Shown here in pieces: positions 1 to 5,717 of a stretch of 12,402 nt of DNA; position 1 is the first letter of the stretch, and every line of letters begins with the position of its first letter. Position numbers and translations under genes: made by a program. Below the pieces are notes generated by a model. It was given only the letters and a program-made list of their open reading frames with translations, was not told the DNA's origin and searched no databases. Source of the stretch: Deltaproteobacteria bacterium (lineage in GTDB: Bacteria > Desulfobacterota_B > Binatia > UBA9968); contig JACZQL010000003.1 in NCBI GenBank assembly GCA_022545745.1, positions 1 through 12,402 of the forward strand. Direction: 5' to 3'.

Positions 1-183
1 AGGCGGTACGTTGGAGCGACTCCGCTGGGAGCGGGAATGATTCCCGCAGCGATCGAGCGCAACTATCCTAAACGCCTGCTTGAGGCAGGCTGGTGGCATA
101 TGAGTCTTTTTCAGCGGCCTGCTAGTCTTGGTAGCTCAATTGCTAGGGTCGCTCCCATTCGTCTCGGCAGCCTCTACCACTAG
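1..183 (+). CDS. Possible 3' end of an unrecognised protein (left edge, partial)
   Basis: Frame 1 is open from the window edge to a TAG at 181-183, giving 60 codons. The translation has a protein-like composition, with stretches such as GATPLGAGMIPAAIERNY and LLEAGWWHMSLFQ, but I do not recognise a family and assign no function. No start is visible because the gene would begin outside the window. Two perfect short hairpins (31-47 and 74-90) lie inside it, so a non-coding, structured reading is also possible. An open frame of this length at this GC content can occur by chance. It lies upstream of the dioxygenase with about 216 bases between them, so it could be the preceding gene of the same locus, but nothing proves that. 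Confidence 0.3.
   Translation, partial: RRYVGATPLGAGMIPAAIERNYPKRLLEAGWWHMSLFQRPASLGSSIARVAPIRLGSLYH
31..90. repeat. Two short perfect inverted repeats near the left edge
   Basis: GCGGGAA (31-37), loop TGA, TTCCCGC (41-47) forms a perfect 7-bp stem. GCCTGC (74-79), loop TTGAG, GCAGGC (85-90) forms a 6-bp stem. Neither is followed by a T-run, so they are not intrinsic terminators on the + strand. They may be incidental within coding sequence or part of a structured intergenic element. Confidence 0.35.
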
Positions 184-399
184 CAGTACTGTCCTGTTAA
201 CAATCCCTCGCGCGACGATCCTTCCCAGACTGGACCTGGAGTTCTCAATTCCGGGAGTTGCGGCTGGGGGAGGTGGCCCTGATAGCGGCTAGTGAAAATT
301 TCTTTTGCGTTTGCACCAGTGGGGGATTCTTGATTAAGCTATTCGGCATAGGGGCCTTGTCCAAGTAAAGATTGCGCCCCCTGAACAGGAGGTAGGGAT
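184..399. other. Intergenic leader of the dioxygenase gene
   Basis: About 216 bases carry no convincing open frame. I could not find a sigma-70 pair with acceptable spacing or a sigma-54 motif. The only clear signal is AGGAGGT at 387-393, six bases before the ATG at 400, a near-perfect Shine-Dalgarno that fixes the dioxygenase start. The short minus-strand open frames here have no ribosome binding site or recognisable protein character. Confidence 0.6.
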
Positions 400-1398
400 A
401 TGGCAACAATTTGCACGGTGTTGGGTTGCTCACATTCTCCCTTTCTATTTATGCCTCCGGAGCTGTGGGACGAAGTCCGGCGCAGGCGGCAGCTTGCAAA
501 GGACGTCCCTCGACCCTCCGTGGAATCGAATAAGGTAGAGTTTGACCGGTGCATGAAGGCCTATGCCACCCTAAGACAGAAGATCGAGGCTGTGAAACCC
601 GACGTCCTTTTAATCTTTGGTGATGATCAGCGCGAGCAGTTCAGCTTTAGCAACTTTCCCGCTCTGGGGATCTATCTTGGGGAAGAGATGGAAGGAGAGA
701 CCAAACCCGTTGGTTTTCTGCGACGGGCTATGGGAATGGATAATGTGCCGTTTGAAGAGAATTGGGTCAAGGCCAAAGGGGCCCCTGAGTTTGGCAGGCA
801 GTTGATGATGGGGCTGATGAAGAGGGACTTTGATCTCGCCTTTAGCCTCGACCTGCCCAATAAGGAGCGAGGCCTGGGACATGCCTTTTTGCACCCGCCC
901 TATTACCTTACTCCCAATTACGATATTCCCATCCTGCCGTTTTTCGTAAATTGCTTTTACGCCCCGCAACCCTCCGGCAAGAGGTGTTACGACCTGGGAA
1001 AGGCCGTCAAACAGGTGATTGAAGAGTCTCCTATGGATCTCAGGGTTGCCGTAATCGGCTCGGGGGGCTTGTGGCATACCCCCGGCGTTCCTGGTGCCTA
1101 CCTGGATGAAGAATTTGACAGGACCATTTTGAAGTTTGTCGGCACCGGTGAGGCACGAAAAATGGCGGAATATTTTGACAGTTGTGAATGGCCCTATCCG
1201 TCGGCGACGCCGGAAGTGGCCGACAAGCTATTAGGTGGAACGGGAATGTCCGCTGGACTCGGGAGTGGGGTCGGCGAAACTAGAAATTGGCTCATCGCTT
1301 CCGCAGTCGCCGATGGTGTCAATGGTTCGGTTGTCGACTATGTGCCGGTCTATGCCTCCCCATGCGGTATGGCATTTGCCCACTGGGACATGAATTAA
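400..1398 (+). CDS. Class III extradiol ring-cleavage dioxygenase, LigB-type catalytic subunit
   Basis: A 332-residue cytosolic enzyme of the protocatechuate 4,5-dioxygenase beta (LigB) superfamily. These non-heme Fe(II) enzymes open catecholic rings in meta-cleavage pathways. Alignment by eye to LigB places iron ligand His12 in CSHSPF, the acid/base His at H226 in GSGGLWH, ligand Glu at E293 in GETRNWLI, a further active-site His at H161, and the hallmark PSGKRCYDLG at 191-200. The second iron ligand of LigB (His61) falls in GDDQREQF, where Gln77 stands instead. This may be a subfamily trait, with a different metal site or substrate. Start: ATG with AGGAGGT six bases upstream. Directly downstream is a fragment of a C-C hydrolase, the enzyme that would normally process the ring-fission product. 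Substrate cannot be deduced. Alternative: a LigB-like protein with non-catecholic chemistry. Confidence 0.88.
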   Translation: MATICTVLGCSHSPFLFMPPELWDEVRRRRQLAKDVPRPSVESNKVEFDRCMKAYATLRQKIEAVKPDVLLIFGDDQREQFSFSNFPALGIYLGEEMEGETKPVGFLRRAMGMDNVPFEENWVKAKGAPEFGRQLMMGLMKRDFDLAFSLDLPNKERGLGHAFLHPPYYLTPNYDIPILPFFVNCFYAPQPSGKRCYDLGKAVKQVIEESPMDLRVAVIGSGGLWHTPGVPGAYLDEEFDRTILKFVGTGEARKMAEYFDSCEWPYPSATPEVADKLLGGTGMSAGLGSGVGETRNWLIASAVADGVNGSVVDYVPVYASPCGMAFAHWDMN

Positions 1399-1400
1399 AA

Positions 1401-1598
1401 TTCCCTGGTAGTTACGAGAACGAGAACACATATTACAACGGGGGGGAGCAAGACAACTTCGCCCCTGTGGAACTCGGCCACCAGTTGGAAAAGCTCATAC
1501 CTAATTTCAAATTCCAGTATGTTTCCAATGCCGGTCACCAGGTGCAGAACGACCAGCCTGAGTTGATCAGCAAGCTGATGATAAAATTCTTCAGTTGA
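1401..1598 (+). pseudogene. C-terminal remnant of a meta-cleavage alpha/beta hydrolase (MhpC-like)
   Basis: Right after the dioxygenase stop, in a different frame (open from 1287), about 60 codons encode the end of an alpha/beta hydrolase. GGEQDNFAPVELG is the segment around the triad acid, ending with catalytic-His region NAGHQVQNDQPE and a closing amphipathic helix to TGA at 1596-1598. Recognisable homology begins near 1430; the nucleophile elbow (GxSxG), lid and the first roughly 200 residues are absent, and no start codon or ribosome binding site precedes it. Full-length C-C hydrolases are about 270-290 residues. The likely history is a dioxygenase-hydrolase pair in which a deletion removed the hydrolase front. 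A G7 run at 1440-1446 lies near the junction, but a homopolymer error alone could not restore the missing domain. Nonfunctional as a hydrolase. Confidence 0.75.
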
Positions 1599-1751
1599 TC
1601 CGTCTTAGCCCTTTCTAGAACTCACTTCAGGTCCAGTAGGATCGAGTTGAACCGTTCCTAACTGTCCAATTTTACGCTTTTTGTCACGTTACTTGCCCAG
1701 CTGTATCTCCCGCCCAATAGGCAGGTCTTCAGTAATTAACCGGTCCGATCA
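1599..1751. other. Intergenic region, AT-richer, nothing identified
   Basis: Between the hydrolase remnant and the sigma-54 promoter there is no gene with coding character. It would be the place for an enhancer-binding-protein site for the downstream promoter. I looked for a strong inverted repeat and found none that is convincing. Confidence 0.5.
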
Positions 1752-1768
1752 TTGGCACGGTTTTAGCA
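1752..1768 (+). promoter_or_regulatory. Candidate sigma-54 (RpoN) promoter
   Basis: TTGGCACG-GTTT-TAGCA matches the -24/-12 consensus TTGGCACG-N4-TTGCW at all but one position (TAGC for TTGC). The invariant GG (1754-1755) and GC (1766-1767) are exactly 10 bases apart. Transcription would begin about 12 bases downstream of the GC, near 1779, leaving a leader of roughly 35 bases before the lipoprotein ATG at 1815. Such promoters need an AAA+ enhancer-binding activator; none is encoded in the window. Confidence 0.7.
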
Positions 1769-1814
1769 TAAATCAGAGACTCACAGGCTCTGTCTCGATT
1801 GGATTCATTAATCT

Positions 1815-2258
1815 ATGCGAAATGTCAGTACCCGAAGGGTTCCAGCGCTGCCGTTCCTCGCGCTACTTTTCTCGATTGTTTTTCTAAACGGCTGCGCTGC
1901 AATTGCGTTGGCCCTCTTGGGGGCCGGGGTGGGTGTTGCCACCGAGCAGGCGGTGTCTTACACCATGAGGGGCGTCGCCTCTCGAACACTGACAGCGCCC
2001 TTGCCCAGGGTCCGCCGGGCCGCATTAAGGGCGCTCCGTCGCATGGGAATCAAGGTGGAGGGACGAGAGAAAACCGAGTACGGGGAACTCATAAAGGCCA
2101 CCGGTACGAACCGACAGATTGAAGTGAGGCTCGAGCCCATCACCCCAAAGAGCACTCGTATGCGCACGGTGGCCAAGCACGGTTTTTTCCTGAGAGACAG
2201 GGCCACCGCCACAGAAATTATTTTACAGACAGAGAGAATTATTAACGGAAAGTCGTAA
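1815..2258 (+). CDS. Small DUF3568-like lipoprotein
   Basis: A 147-residue predicted lipoprotein. After a short Arg-rich N-terminus, a hydrophobic segment (residues 11-24) leads to lipobox LNGC with Cys27 as the lipidated residue. Ala28 at +2 predicts outer-membrane sorting. A glycine/alanine-rich stretch (about 28-45) follows, then an alpha/beta domain with the pattern of DUF3568 proteins: an Arg/Ala-rich helix around 66-77, then strands including IKVEGREKTEYG and IEVRLEPITPKSTRMRT, and a C-terminal helix with the interval to the last residue, S147. Function of the family is unknown. The Shine-Dalgarno is weak (GGA about a dozen bases upstream), but the sigma-54 promoter at 1752-1768 supports this start. 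It stands alone, convergent with the amidohydrolase. Family name is from memory of its sequence style, so moderate certainty; lipoprotein status is firm. Confidence 0.8.
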   Translation: MRNVSTRRVPALPFLALLFSIVFLNGCAAIALALLGAGVGVATEQAVSYTMRGVASRTLTAPLPRVRRAALRALRRMGIKVEGREKTEYGELIKATGTNRQIEVRLEPITPKSTRMRTVAKHGFFLRDRATATEIILQTERIINGKS

Positions 2259-2394
2259 AAGGCCCCACCACTCCTACAATCTTCCTCAACCCTTTCCATC
2301 GCTCTCGATGAACTTCTTCACATCCCCTAGCTTGGCCCTGTCGAATTTGTCCAGGTGCACCGTTTCCTCGAAGGACCTTCTAGGCACGGTACTT
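2259..2394. other. Convergent intergenic gap with a possible coding relic on the minus strand
   Basis: Between two converging genes. Minus-strand reading gives a short open frame ending in TGA at about 2296-2298 (EETVHLDKFDRAKLGDVKKF and a few residues more). It looks protein-like but is only about 37 codons between stops and has no ribosome binding site; it may be the tail of a deleted gene downstream of the amidohydrolase. No stem followed by a T-run was found for either strand. Confidence 0.3.
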
Positions 2395-3561
2395 TTACGT
2401 TAGGTTGAAGAGTCCGTCGGCGTTCTGCCAACGAATGAGTTCCTTGTCCGTCTGAGAGATCCTGCCATTGGCCTCGAAAAGTTCCCGATCTTCCCATTTC
2501 TTGAGACCACCGGGATCGTCATGGGGGTAGTCTGTTGCGTAGAGGAAGCGCTCCGCCCCCAGGAACGTAACGGCCTCTGCCAGTTCCGGCTCCTCGGTCT
2601 CTATGGTGAAGAAGATGTTTCTGCGCAGGTAGTCGCTGGGTGTTAATTTGTTTTTGGCTACGGCCTCTTCCTTGGATACCAGCCGTGGAGGGCCGCTGGG
2701 TTTCCGGGCCGAAGTCCCGGCGTCCCGTGAGTAATCGGGAATATTGCGCTCGAATCTGGCGTCCATCCGTTCGAATAGAGGTTTGATCCATCCAGTTCCC
2801 CCTTCCGTGTAAACCACTTGAAGCTTGGGAAGTGTGTCCAACAGGCCACTGGTGATCAGGGACACCAGGGTCATATGCCCGTCATGGGGAGCGAAGATGT
2901 CCAGTCCGATCCTCTGGAATCTCCTAAAGTTGATGGCCCGGTGACCATGTTGCACCGCATGGAGATACAACACCATGTCCAGCTCCTCCACCTTCTGAAA
3001 GAACGGCCAGAGTTCGGGGTGTTCTCCCAATGTTTCCCCATAAGGGTGCTCCGGGACCGCATAGGTGTAATCCACAACCACCGCCTTAAAGCCATTGTCC
3101 CGGGCCCACTCCACCTCCCGAATGCCTGCTTCAACGTCTTGCAGGGGTGCATGGGCAACACCGATGAATTTTTTAGGGTGCTGTTTCATGATCGTTACAA
3201 TGGCTTGGTTGTAAGAGTGCGCAATGGCCTGAGCGAGATCGGGCGCGAGAAGATTGGACCATGCCCAGGGGGTAAACTGGGGTAGGAGGACCTGTTGGTC
3301 TACTCCAAGCCGCTCGAGGTCCTTGAGCCGCACTTCGATATCCGTCATCCCCAGGAGATCTGTTCCGGACCCTCCTCGAGACGTGGAATAGGAGGGAAGG
3401 GGAGTCGTTCCGGGAACCAGTGGGGGCTTAGCGGGGAAGTCCGAATGGGTGTAGAGGCCTTCCTTATCAAAATGGAGGAGGGGCCGGACATGTTTCGACC
3501 CTTCATCCATATAGTCGAAGGCATCCCTGGGGATGATATGCGTATCGCAGTCAATAATCAT
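2395..3561 (-). CDS. Amidohydrolase-2 family metalloenzyme (ACMSD/gamma-resorcylate decarboxylase-like)
   Basis: A 388-residue TIM-barrel metal-dependent hydrolase or decarboxylase of the amidohydrolase-2 group, cytosolic. The N-terminal metal motif is IDCDTH (Asp6, His8), as in ACMSD-type enzymes; a further ligand is His201 in YLHAVQH, and the late Asp is D344 in YATDYPHDD. Where ACMSD has its third His, this protein has Glu253 in YTEGG, common in the broader group. Length is typical (330-400). Start: ATG with GGGAG nine bases upstream on the minus strand (3571-3575). Members act on small aromatic or muconate acids, so with the nearby dioxygenase and hydrolase relic it may remove a carboxylate from an aromatic acid or ring-cleavage product; that is inference. 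The gene upstream on the same strand is hemQ, across a gap holding hairpins, so co-transcription is doubtful. Confidence 0.88.
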   Translation of the reverse strand: MIIDCDTHIIPRDAFDYMDEGSKHVRPLLHFDKEGLYTHSDFPAKPPLVPGTTPLPSYSTSRGGSGTDLLGMTDIEVRLKDLERLGVDQQVLLPQFTPWAWSNLLAPDLAQAIAHSYNQAIVTIMKQHPKKFIGVAHAPLQDVEAGIREVEWARDNGFKAVVVDYTYAVPEHPYGETLGEHPELWPFFQKVEELDMVLYLHAVQHGHRAINFRRFQRIGLDIFAPHDGHMTLVSLITSGLLDTLPKLQVVYTEGGTGWIKPLFERMDARFERNIPDYSRDAGTSARKPSGPPRLVSKEEAVAKNKLTPSDYLRRNIFFTIETEEPELAEAVTFLGAERFLYATDYPHDDPGGLKKWEDRELFEANGRISQTDKELIRWQNADGLFNLT

Positions 3562-3570
3562 AATCGATTG

Positions 3571-3575
3571 CTCCC
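3571..3575 (-). promoter_or_regulatory. Ribosome binding site of the amidohydrolase
   Basis: On the minus strand this reads GGGAG, nine bases before the ATG at 3561-3559. It decides the start of the amidohydrolase. Confidence 0.7.
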
Positions 3576-3695
3576 GCGTATGACCTACCGCAACTCGGTG
3601 TCCGTGTGCAAGGTCCTGTCGGGTACTACTTGCCCCGATCCGACTTTAATCGGTCCGAGTGAGAATCTACTCTACGGGGCAAGCGAAGGAGGGTG

Positions 3696-3716
3696 CTTCG
3701 GCGGATTCCGCCGAAG
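3696..3716. repeat. Perfect 9-bp hairpin
   Basis: CTTCGGCGG (3696-3704), loop ATT, CCGCCGAAG (3708-3716). Very GC-rich and stable. No T-run follows on either strand, so it is not a classical intrinsic terminator, though it could protect mRNA 3' ends. Confidence 0.8.
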
Positions 3717-3728
3717 AAAGGAAGGATA

Positions 3729-3748
3729 CCACGGGTGTAAACCCGTGG
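3729..3748. repeat. Perfect 8-bp hairpin abutting the hemQ stop codon
   Basis: CCACGGGT (3729-3736), loop GTAA, ACCCGTGG (3741-3748). It begins five bases after the hemQ stop on the minus strand. It could end the hemQ transcript, or be the terminal stem of an IS200/IS605 right end when read on the + strand. Confidence 0.8.
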
Positions 3749-3753
3749 AGGCT

Positions 3754-4644
3754 TCATTTTGAGGACGAGGCCTCGGTGAATGATGGCACCCTACCCTGAA
3801 GCAACGTGCCGATCTCAGCCGCAGGTAGGCGTAAGCCAACATAGAAGGGCCCAAAAAGCGCGTATATAGCGCTGGCTTCGTCGAAGCGCATCTCGTAGAC
3901 GATCTTTTTGAACTCCAGGGGATCATCGGCAAAGAGGTCCACGCCCCATTCCCAGTCGTCAAAACCCATGGATCCAGAGATGATCTGGGTGATCTTTCCG
4001 GCGTACCGCCGTCCGATCATGCCATGTTCGTGCAACATCCGCTGGCGATCCTTCATGGGAACCTGAAACCAGTTTTTACTCTCCCCACGCTTTCGTCCCA
4101 TGGGATAAAAGCAGAGATGCCGCCGGGGAGGAATCTTGGGCCAGAGCCGGGGCGCCATGGCCTTACGCTGCTCGGCTAATTCGGTCTCCACCGCCTGGGC
4201 CCATTCAGGAGAACCGGGCTGGATCCCTTTTTCCTTAAGCTCAGTGTAAATACGGCCGGTTATCTGGTACAGACCTAGCTCCACAACCGAGAGATACGAA
4301 GTCGTCGGCTCCAGGAACTGGGCTAGGGGGAGATTGGCCAACCGCAACTCTGCCTCGTTCAGCTCCTCAAAGGTCCGACGGAAGTGAAAGACCATGAGAT
4401 CCCCTTTGTGTCCCAACAATGAAAAGAAGGCCGATTGCCCATCGCCGCCCTGTTCCATTTCCTCGAGAACGGACCTGGTTTCCTTGATGACACGCTGCTG
4501 GTCATGGGAAGGGAGAGCCTGCCAAGCAGACCAGCGGATGCGAAACATCTGGTGGAGAATACTCCATCCATCCAAGGTCAACGGGACACCAGGAAGTCCA
4601 TCGCTCTGCGCCTTTGCTTTGCTATTCACTTTTTGCCTTTCCAT
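3754..4644 (-). CDS. hemQ: Coproheme decarboxylase, HemQ (chlorite dismutase family)
   Basis: A 296-residue cytosolic enzyme that oxidatively decarboxylates two propionates of coproheme III to make heme b in the coproporphyrin-dependent pathway. With ATG 4644 as residue 1, the catalytic radical Tyr is Y180 in CFYPMGRKRG, the proximal heme ligand is H207 in LHEHGMIGRRY (27 residues later, as in Geobacillus HemQ), the conserved Trp is W192, and the distal position holds Gln220 (TQIISG) rather than the Arg of true chlorite dismutases. This makes HemQ the better call. The Lys that follows the Tyr by four in Firmicutes HemQ is Arg184. Start: ATG 4644 has GAGG eight bases upstream; GTG 4647 is the in-frame alternative. 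About ten residues (PSFTEASSSK) extend past the usual end, running into the hairpin element. Other heme genes are absent from the window. Confidence 0.9.
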   Translation of the reverse strand: MERQKVNSKAKAQSDGLPGVPLTLDGWSILHQMFRIRWSAWQALPSHDQQRVIKETRSVLEEMEQGGDGQSAFFSLLGHKGDLMVFHFRRTFEELNEAELRLANLPLAQFLEPTTSYLSVVELGLYQITGRIYTELKEKGIQPGSPEWAQAVETELAEQRKAMAPRLWPKIPPRRHLCFYPMGRKRGESKNWFQVPMKDRQRMLHEHGMIGRRYAGKITQIISGSMGFDDWEWGVDLFADDPLEFKKIVYEMRFDEASAIYALFGPFYVGLRLPAAEIGTLLQGRVPSFTEASSSK

Positions 4645-4664
4645 CACTGGATCCTCAATTCCAT

Positions 4665-4692
4665 GTTATCCGCTTCATTAGTTAGGCTTCAA
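4665..4692 (-). promoter_or_regulatory. Weak sigma-70-like promoter candidate for hemQ
   Basis: On the minus strand TTGAAG (4692-4687), 16 bases, then GATAAC (4670-4665). Match to consensus is partial. It would give a very short leader containing the GAGG ribosome binding site at 4656-4653. The 4648-4763 gap is divergent, so a promoter for each direction is expected; I found no convincing one for the M16 gene. Confidence 0.35.
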
Positions 4693-4763
4693 CCCCGATC
4701 ATCATTGTCTCTTTTGGGGAGCTGACTTGCAATTGTACCGGTTTTCCTTTATCCCACAAAATA

Positions 4764-5717
4764 ATGCGTTGGGTCGCGATCGCTTTAGCCCTTGCTATTC
4801 AGTTAATTCCCGTTAGAACCGCTCAAGCACAATCTCCCCAAGTCGAGGAGATCACTCTTGAAAATGGGCTCAAGGTCTTCCTTCTGGAAAACCACAAGAG
4901 CCCCGCTGTCACCTTCCAGGTTTGGTACCATGTAGGTTCAAGAAATGAATTAGACGGCAAGAGCGGCCTCTCCCATTTCCTGGAACATATGATGTTCAAG
5001 GGCACCGCAAAGATCGCCCCAGAGGAACATTCTCGAATCATTGCAAAAAACGGTGGTCGCTACAATGCCTTTACCTCGCAGGATGCCACGGTCTACTTTG
5101 CCACAATGAGCCGGGAAAAAATCGGGATTGCCATTGAGCTGGAGGCGGACCGGATGGTCAACGCCCGTATGGACGGCGAATATTTTGCACGAGAGAAAGC
5201 GGTGGTTATTGAGGAACGCAGGCTTCGCACCGAGGATAACCCCTCTCAGGCCCTGGCCGAGGTCACGGGCGCCGTCACCTACATGGTCCATCCTTACCGC
5301 CGGCCGGTGATTGGCTGGATGCAGGATCTCAGAAACCTCACCCTACAGCACCTGAAAAGTTACTACCGAACCTATTATTCCCCTAACAACGCCTTTGTGG
5401 TGGTGGTGGGAGACTTCGTACCTACGGAGATATTGGCAAAGATCAAGGCTACCTTTGGACAAATTCCCCGTAGACCCGACCCTCCCAAGGTAAAAATCAC
5501 AGAAAAACCACAGCGGGGCGAAAGAAGGGTGACACTCAAAAAAGAGGCAGAGCTGCCTTATCTGTTGATGCACTATCACGTGCCTAACCTCAAAGACCCA
5601 GACAGCTATGCCCTGGATCTCCTGACGGTCATTCTTGCAAGTGGCCGTAGCTCCCGACTCTACCGCGATCTCGTATACGGCCAGCGGCTGGCTCGGAGGG
5701 TGAGCGCAGATTACTAA
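4764..5717 (+). CDS. M16 zinc peptidase, catalytic subunit: N-terminal part ended by a premature TAA
   Basis: Residues 1-317 of an exported M16B (mitochondrial-processing-peptidase/PqqF-like) metallopeptidase. A signal peptide (hydrophobic 3-17, cleavage near AQA-Q at 22) is followed by the catalytic domain with inverted zinc motif HFLEH (His71, Glu74, His75) in SGLSHFLEHMMFKGT. Downstream Glu143 and Glu150 are spaced seven apart as in pitrilysin, E150 being the likely third ligand. The frame then enters the second domain (GRSSRLYRDLVYGQRLA) and hits TAA at 5715-5717. The same frame continues with clear M16 sequence to 6089, so the intact protein would be about 441 residues, normal for the family. 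No Shine-Dalgarno is obvious before ATG 4764. If the stop is real, this product keeps the zinc site but loses about 120 residues of the C-terminal lobe and is probably inactive. Confidence 0.88.
   Translation: MRWVAIALALAIQLIPVRTAQAQSPQVEEITLENGLKVFLLENHKSPAVTFQVWYHVGSRNELDGKSGLSHFLEHMMFKGTAKIAPEEHSRIIAKNGGRYNAFTSQDATVYFATMSREKIGIAIELEADRMVNARMDGEYFAREKAVVIEERRLRTEDNPSQALAEVTGAVTYMVHPYRRPVIGWMQDLRNLTLQHLKSYYRTYYSPNNAFVVVVGDFVPTEILAKIKATFGQIPRRPDPPKVKITEKPQRGERRVTLKKEAELPYLLMHYHVPNLKDPDSYALDLLTVILASGRSSRLYRDLVYGQRLARRVSADY
5715..5717 (+). other. In-frame TAA interrupting the M16 peptidase gene
   Basis: Context is GAT TAC TAA GGA CTG. Both flanks are in the same frame and belong to one M16 protein (SADY before, GLSIDPTVL after), so a single base substitution, for example from CAA, TAT or TAC, explains it without any indel. 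It may be a true nonsense mutation, an assembly or sequencing error, or readthrough. Confidence 0.85.

Larger units (their letters stand above)
3590..3756 (+). mobile_element. Candidate IS200/IS605-type right-end / omega-RNA-like remnant
   Basis: The hemQ-amidohydrolase gap carries a weak stem (CCGAT 3635-3639 with ATCGG 3649-3653), a perfect 9-bp stem (3696-3716) and a perfect 8-bp stem (3729-3748) that is followed by AGGCTTCA. A terminal CCACGGG/CCCGTGG hairpin followed by AGG-TTCA-like bases is the style of IS200/IS605 right ends, where the TnpB guide RNA scaffold ends. The + strand frame leading into it has no recognisable TnpB catalytic or zinc-finger motifs, so at most a non-autonomous or decayed end is present. 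HemQ's stop lies within the terminal TTCA. Alternatives: a REP-like element or terminator pair for hemQ. Assignment is by resemblance only. Confidence 0.35.

Noticed and set aside
610..1077. A 155-codon minus-strand open frame inside the dioxygenase gene
   Set aside because: Antisense to catalytic motifs, low-complexity translation and no family resemblance.
1440..1446. The G7 run as a sequencing error splitting a fused dioxygenase-hydrolase protein
   Set aside because: Changing the run length does not supply the missing N-terminal two thirds of the hydrolase, and the dioxygenase stop lies upstream of it.
2818..3285. A 155-codon + strand open frame opposite the amidohydrolase
   Set aside because: Antisense shadow; the minus strand carries the amidohydrolase metal-site motifs.
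3696..3748. Intrinsic terminators for hemQ
   Set aside because: The stems are strong but neither is followed by a T-run in the hemQ direction, so a classical intrinsic terminator cannot be claimed.
3295..3762. A + strand open frame crossing the amidohydrolase start and the hairpin region, considered as a TnpB C-terminus
   Set aside because: Most of it is antisense to the amidohydrolase, and I see no TnpB RuvC or zinc-finger motifs; only the terminal hairpins suggest an IS200/IS605 end.
3754..4644. True chlorite dismutase
   Set aside because: The distal position holds Gln, not the Arg of chlorite dismutases, and the catalytic Tyr of coproheme decarboxylase is present at the right spacing.
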